DNA of 27,189 nt from an uncultured Clostridium sp. (GTDB lineage Bacteria > Bacillota > Clostridia > TANB77 > CAG-508): positions 1 to 27,189 of the forward strand of contig USEI01000018.1 in the NCBI GenBank assembly GCA_900553685.1. The letters are read 5' to 3'. Numbering within the stretch: position 1 is the stretch's first letter; the number at the start of each line of letters is the position of its first letter. The notes under the pieces are model-generated. The model ran no database searches. It saw nothing but the letters and a program-made list of their open reading frames with translations, and was not told the origin of the DNA. The translations under genes were made by a program, and so were the position numbers. Shown piece by piece: positions 24,345 to 27,189 of the stretch.

Positions 24345-27128
24345 TTATATTAAATTATCTCTACATCTTTCACATAAAGTAGGATATTCTGCACTTTCTC
24401 CAACTGTTTCTGAATACATCCAGCATCTTTCACATTTATGTCCATCTGCTTTTTCAACTTTAATGCCAATTGGAACTTCTGAATCTTCATTTCTTCTATT
24501 TTCTAAAATTTTAACTCCAGAAACTATAAATATTTCTTTTAGAAGTTCTTCTTTTCCTTTTAAGAAATCATATTCATCACTTTCTGCATATAGTGTAACT
24601 TTTGCTTCTAATGAAAGACCTATATCTTTATTTGCTCTTGCAACCTCTAAATGTTTTGCAACTTCATTTTTAAGTGCTATTAATCTTTCCCATTTCATTA
24701 CAAGTGTATCATCATCATATTTTCCATTTGGCTCTGGATATTTTTCAAGCATAACACTTTCAGTATTTTCACCTTTTCTATGCTTCATATAACTCCAGAT
24801 TTCTTCTGCTGTAAAACATGTCATAGGTGCTAATATTCTAACTAAACTTGATAATATTTCATACATTGTAGTTTGAGCTGCTCTTCTTTCTAAAGATTGT
24901 GGTTTAGATGTATATAATCTATCTTTTATAATATCTAAATAGAATTGGCTCATATCAACAACGCAGAATTGATTTATTGCTTGATATGCTTCATGAAATT
25001 CATACGTGTCATAAGCTTTAGTACAAGTTCTTATTAGTCTATTTAATCTTGTTAAAGCCCATTTGTCTATTTCTTTTAAATCTTCATATTTAACAGGATT
25101 ATCAACATCAAAATCTGATGTATTTCCCAATATATATCTTGCTGTATTTCTTATTTTTCTATAAACTTCTGTAACTTGTTTTATTATATTTTTAGAAACA
25201 CTTACATCTGATTTATAATCTGATGCTAAAACCCAAAGTCTTAAAACATCTGCTCCAGACTCTTTTATTATTTCTTGTGGTGAAACAACATTTCCTATTG
25301 ATTTAGACATTTTTCTTCCTTGTTCATCAACAGTATATCCATGTGTTAAAACTTCTTTATATGGAGCTTTACCTTTGGTTGCAACAGATGTTAAAAGCGA
25401 AGATTGGAACCAACCTCTATATTGGTCACTTCCCTCTAAGTACATATCTGCTGGTGGAAGTCCTCTTTCAACTAATACTGATTCATGAGTAGAACCAGAG
25501 TCAAACCAAACATCCATAATATCTGTTTCCTTCTTAAATTCTGTGCATCCACAAGAGCATTTTGCACCTTTAGGCATTAATTCTTTTTCGGATAAATCAT
25601 ACCATGCATTTGTACCTTTTTCTCTTACTATCTCTTGAATCTTCTTTAAACTTTCCTCTGTTACATATTCTTTTCCACAATCTTTACAATAGAATATTGG
25701 TATTGGTACACCCCAAGTTCTTTGACGAGAAATACACCAATCATTTCTATCTTCAACCATTTTCGTAATTCTTTCTTCTCCCCAAGCAGGATACCACTTA
25801 ACAGTTTTTATCGCATCTAAAGTTTGTTTTCTAAAACCATCAACAGATGCAAACCATTGACTTGTAGCTCTAAATATAACTGGTTTTTTACATCTCCAGC
25901 AATGTGGATAAGAGTGATTTACTAATTGTGAAGCTAAAAGTAAACCATGTTCATCTAACCATTTTATGATTTCTTTATCTGATTTTGCATAATACATATC
26001 TTTAAATGGGCCTGCACCTTCTCCTCTTTGAACACCTTTGCTATCTACTAATACAATTATTTCTCCACCCTTTTTTAGTCCTAATAAATAATCTTCTTTA
26101 CCATAGCTTGGTGCACAATGAACACAACCTGTACCTGTTCCAAGTTCAACATTTACTGTATCTTCTGAACCTGTTACTACTTTTGATTCTCTATCTAAAA
26201 ATGGATGTTTACATATAACGCCTTCTAATTTTTCTCCCAAAATTTCATCTACTATTTTATAATCTTTAATTCCTGCAAGTTCCATTACACTATCTACTAA
26301 TTCTTTTGCAAATATTAATTTTTCATCTCCAGTTTCAACAACTGCATATTTAAATTCTGGTCCAACTGCAATCATTGAGTTTCCCGGTAAAGTCCATGGG
26401 GTGGTTGTCCAAATCACAATATATGCATTTTTAGAATCAAATAATCCTTTGCTATCTTTTACTGGAAACTTTACGTAAGCTGTATTTGAATTTACATCTT
26501 TATATTCTATTTCTGCTTCTGCTAAAGCTGTTTCACAATCTGTACACCAATATACTGGTTTTAATCCCTTGTATATATAACCTTTTTTATACATATCTGC
26601 AAATACACCAATTTGTCTTGCTTCCATTTGTGATTGATATGTTATATATGGATTTTTCCAATCTCCTAAAACTCCTAATCTTTTAAATCCTTCTGTTTGT
26701 TTATCTTTATATTCCATTGTAAATTTTTTACACGTATCTCTAAATTCAGTTACAGGAATCTCATCTCTATTCAAACCTAATTTTTCTATAGCTTTTTTTT
26801 CTGTAGGCATACCATGTGTATCATATCCTGGTATATATGGTGTATAAAATCCTTTTAAATTTTTGTATCTTACTATTGTATCTTTTAAAACTTTATTTAA
26901 AGCATGACCTATATGAATCTCTCCATTTGCATATGGAGGTCCATCATGTAAAACAAATGGTGTTTTTCCCTCATTTTTCTTAAGCATTTTTTCATACAAA
27001 TCATTTTCAAAAACATCTTCAAGTATTTTTGGCTCATTTTGAGGAAGATTTGCTCTCATTGGAAAATCTGTTTTTGGTAAATTTAAAGTTTTTCCATAAT
27101 CATTTTTTTCATTATTTTTTTCACTCAT
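24345..27128 (-). CDS. ileS: Isoleucyl-tRNA synthetase
   Basis: Charges tRNA-Ile with isoleucine in the cytoplasm. The frame runs to 27188, but the ATG at 27128 is preferred because GAGGAG lies about 9 bases upstream; this gives 927 residues, the normal length for the bacterial type. The class I signatures are HIGH at 72-75 (in GPPYANGEIHIGHALNK) and KMSKS at 606-610. The CP1 editing domain shows WTTTPWTLPGN (about 250-260), and the anticodon-binding domain follows. The C-terminal zinc site has Cys899, Cys902, Cys919 and Cys922 and is complete. The terminator lies just past the stop. Many Firmicutes ileS genes have a T-box leader; that region would lie beyond the right edge of the window. Confidence 0.98.
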   Translation of the reverse strand: MSEKNNEKNDYGKTLNLPKTDFPMRANLPQNEPKILEDVFENDLYEKMLKKNEGKTPFVLHDGPPYANGEIHIGHALNKVLKDTIVRYKNLKGFYTPYIPGYDTHGMPTEKKAIEKLGLNRDEIPVTEFRDTCKKFTMEYKDKQTEGFKRLGVLGDWKNPYITYQSQMEARQIGVFADMYKKGYIYKGLKPVYWCTDCETALAEAEIEYKDVNSNTAYVKFPVKDSKGLFDSKNAYIVIWTTTPWTLPGNSMIAVGPEFKYAVVETGDEKLIFAKELVDSVMELAGIKDYKIVDEILGEKLEGVICKHPFLDRESKVVTGSEDTVNVELGTGTGCVHCAPSYGKEDYLLGLKKGGEIIVLVDSKGVQRGEGAGPFKDMYYAKSDKEIIKWLDEHGLLLASQLVNHSYPHCWRCKKPVIFRATSQWFASVDGFRKQTLDAIKTVKWYPAWGEERITKMVEDRNDWCISRQRTWGVPIPIFYCKDCGKEYVTEESLKKIQEIVREKGTNAWYDLSEKELMPKGAKCSCGCTEFKKETDIMDVWFDSGSTHESVLVERGLPPADMYLEGSDQYRGWFQSSLLTSVATKGKAPYKEVLTHGYTVDEQGRKMSKSIGNVVSPQEIIKESGADVLRLWVLASDYKSDVSVSKNIIKQVTEVYRKIRNTARYILGNTSDFDVDNPVKYEDLKEIDKWALTRLNRLIRTCTKAYDTYEFHEAYQAINQFCVVDMSQFYLDIIKDRLYTSKPQSLERRAAQTTMYEILSSLVRILAPMTCFTAEEIWSYMKHRKGENTESVMLEKYPEPNGKYDDDTLVMKWERLIALKNEVAKHLEVARANKDIGLSLEAKVTLYAESDEYDFLKGKEELLKEIFIVSGVKILENRRNEDSEVPIGIKVEKADGHKCERCWMYSETVGESAEYPTLCERCRDNLI

Positions 27129-27189
27129 TTTCTCTTCTCCTCGTATAATATGTTTATAAGGTTTATTTAATTTGAATTTTATAAACATA

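Noticed and set aside
27129..27189. T-box leader of ileS
   Set aside because: Only about 60 bases upstream of the start are present, with none of the T-box, Stem I or antiterminator features; any leader is outside the window.

Overview
The window is very AT-rich DNA from a Gram-positive, endospore-forming bacterium, most likely a Clostridia-class Bacillota. The evidence is a complete spoIIIAA-AH operon, Mbl/MreB of Firmicutes type, strong AGGAGG-type ribosome binding sites, single-membrane secretion signals and many A/T-rich intrinsic terminators. No rRNA, tRNA, CRISPR array, insertion sequence or phage cluster is visible. Most genes lie on the minus strand.

Layout. 1-1110: two small convergent genes for secreted or membrane-anchored low-complexity proteins, sharing a bidirectional terminator. 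1195-6220: the eight-gene spoIIIA operon (minus), encoding the mother-cell half of the channel linking mother cell and forespore. 6390-7130: a YezG/DUF600-type immunity protein with a basic/acidic C-terminal extension and no toxin nearby. 7212-11967: a glycolytic operon read gap-pgk-tpiA-gpmI, with a recognisable promoter, two palindromes in the gap leader, and RNA hairpins between gap/pgk and tpiA/gpmI. 12123-17072: a 1649-residue thioester-containing alpha-2-macroglobulin-like protein with an 8-helix membrane module inserted where the bait region normally lies. 17294-17563: a small protein with an internal 13-residue tandem repeat. 17696-18998: mtaB, broken by one extra base. 19182-20177: mreB/mbl. 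20485-21426 (plus): a GT2 polyprenyl-phosphate glycosyltransferase. 21720-22782: an overlapping DUF421/DUF4363 pair. 22923-23300 (plus): a small holin-like membrane protein. 23525-24211 (plus): a Spo0A-like regulator whose receiver domain has lost its acidic pocket, preceded by three TTTTGTC heptamers at exact 10-bp spacing. 24345-27128: ileS, whose leader lies beyond the window edge.

How the genes work together. The spoIIIA operon and the glycolytic operon are standard. The least ordinary items are the membrane-embedded alpha-2-macroglobulin-like protein, the phosphorylation-incompetent Spo0A paralogue with a possible operator array, the toxin-less YezG-like protein and the repeat-bearing 89-residue protein. 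Starts were moved downstream of the longest frame in eight genes (609-1088, spoIIIAH, spoIIIAC, mtaB, mreB, DUF4363, DUF421, ileS), in most cases because an ATG with a better-placed ribosome binding site lies inside the frame. All function calls rest on reading motifs by eye; no database search was possible.
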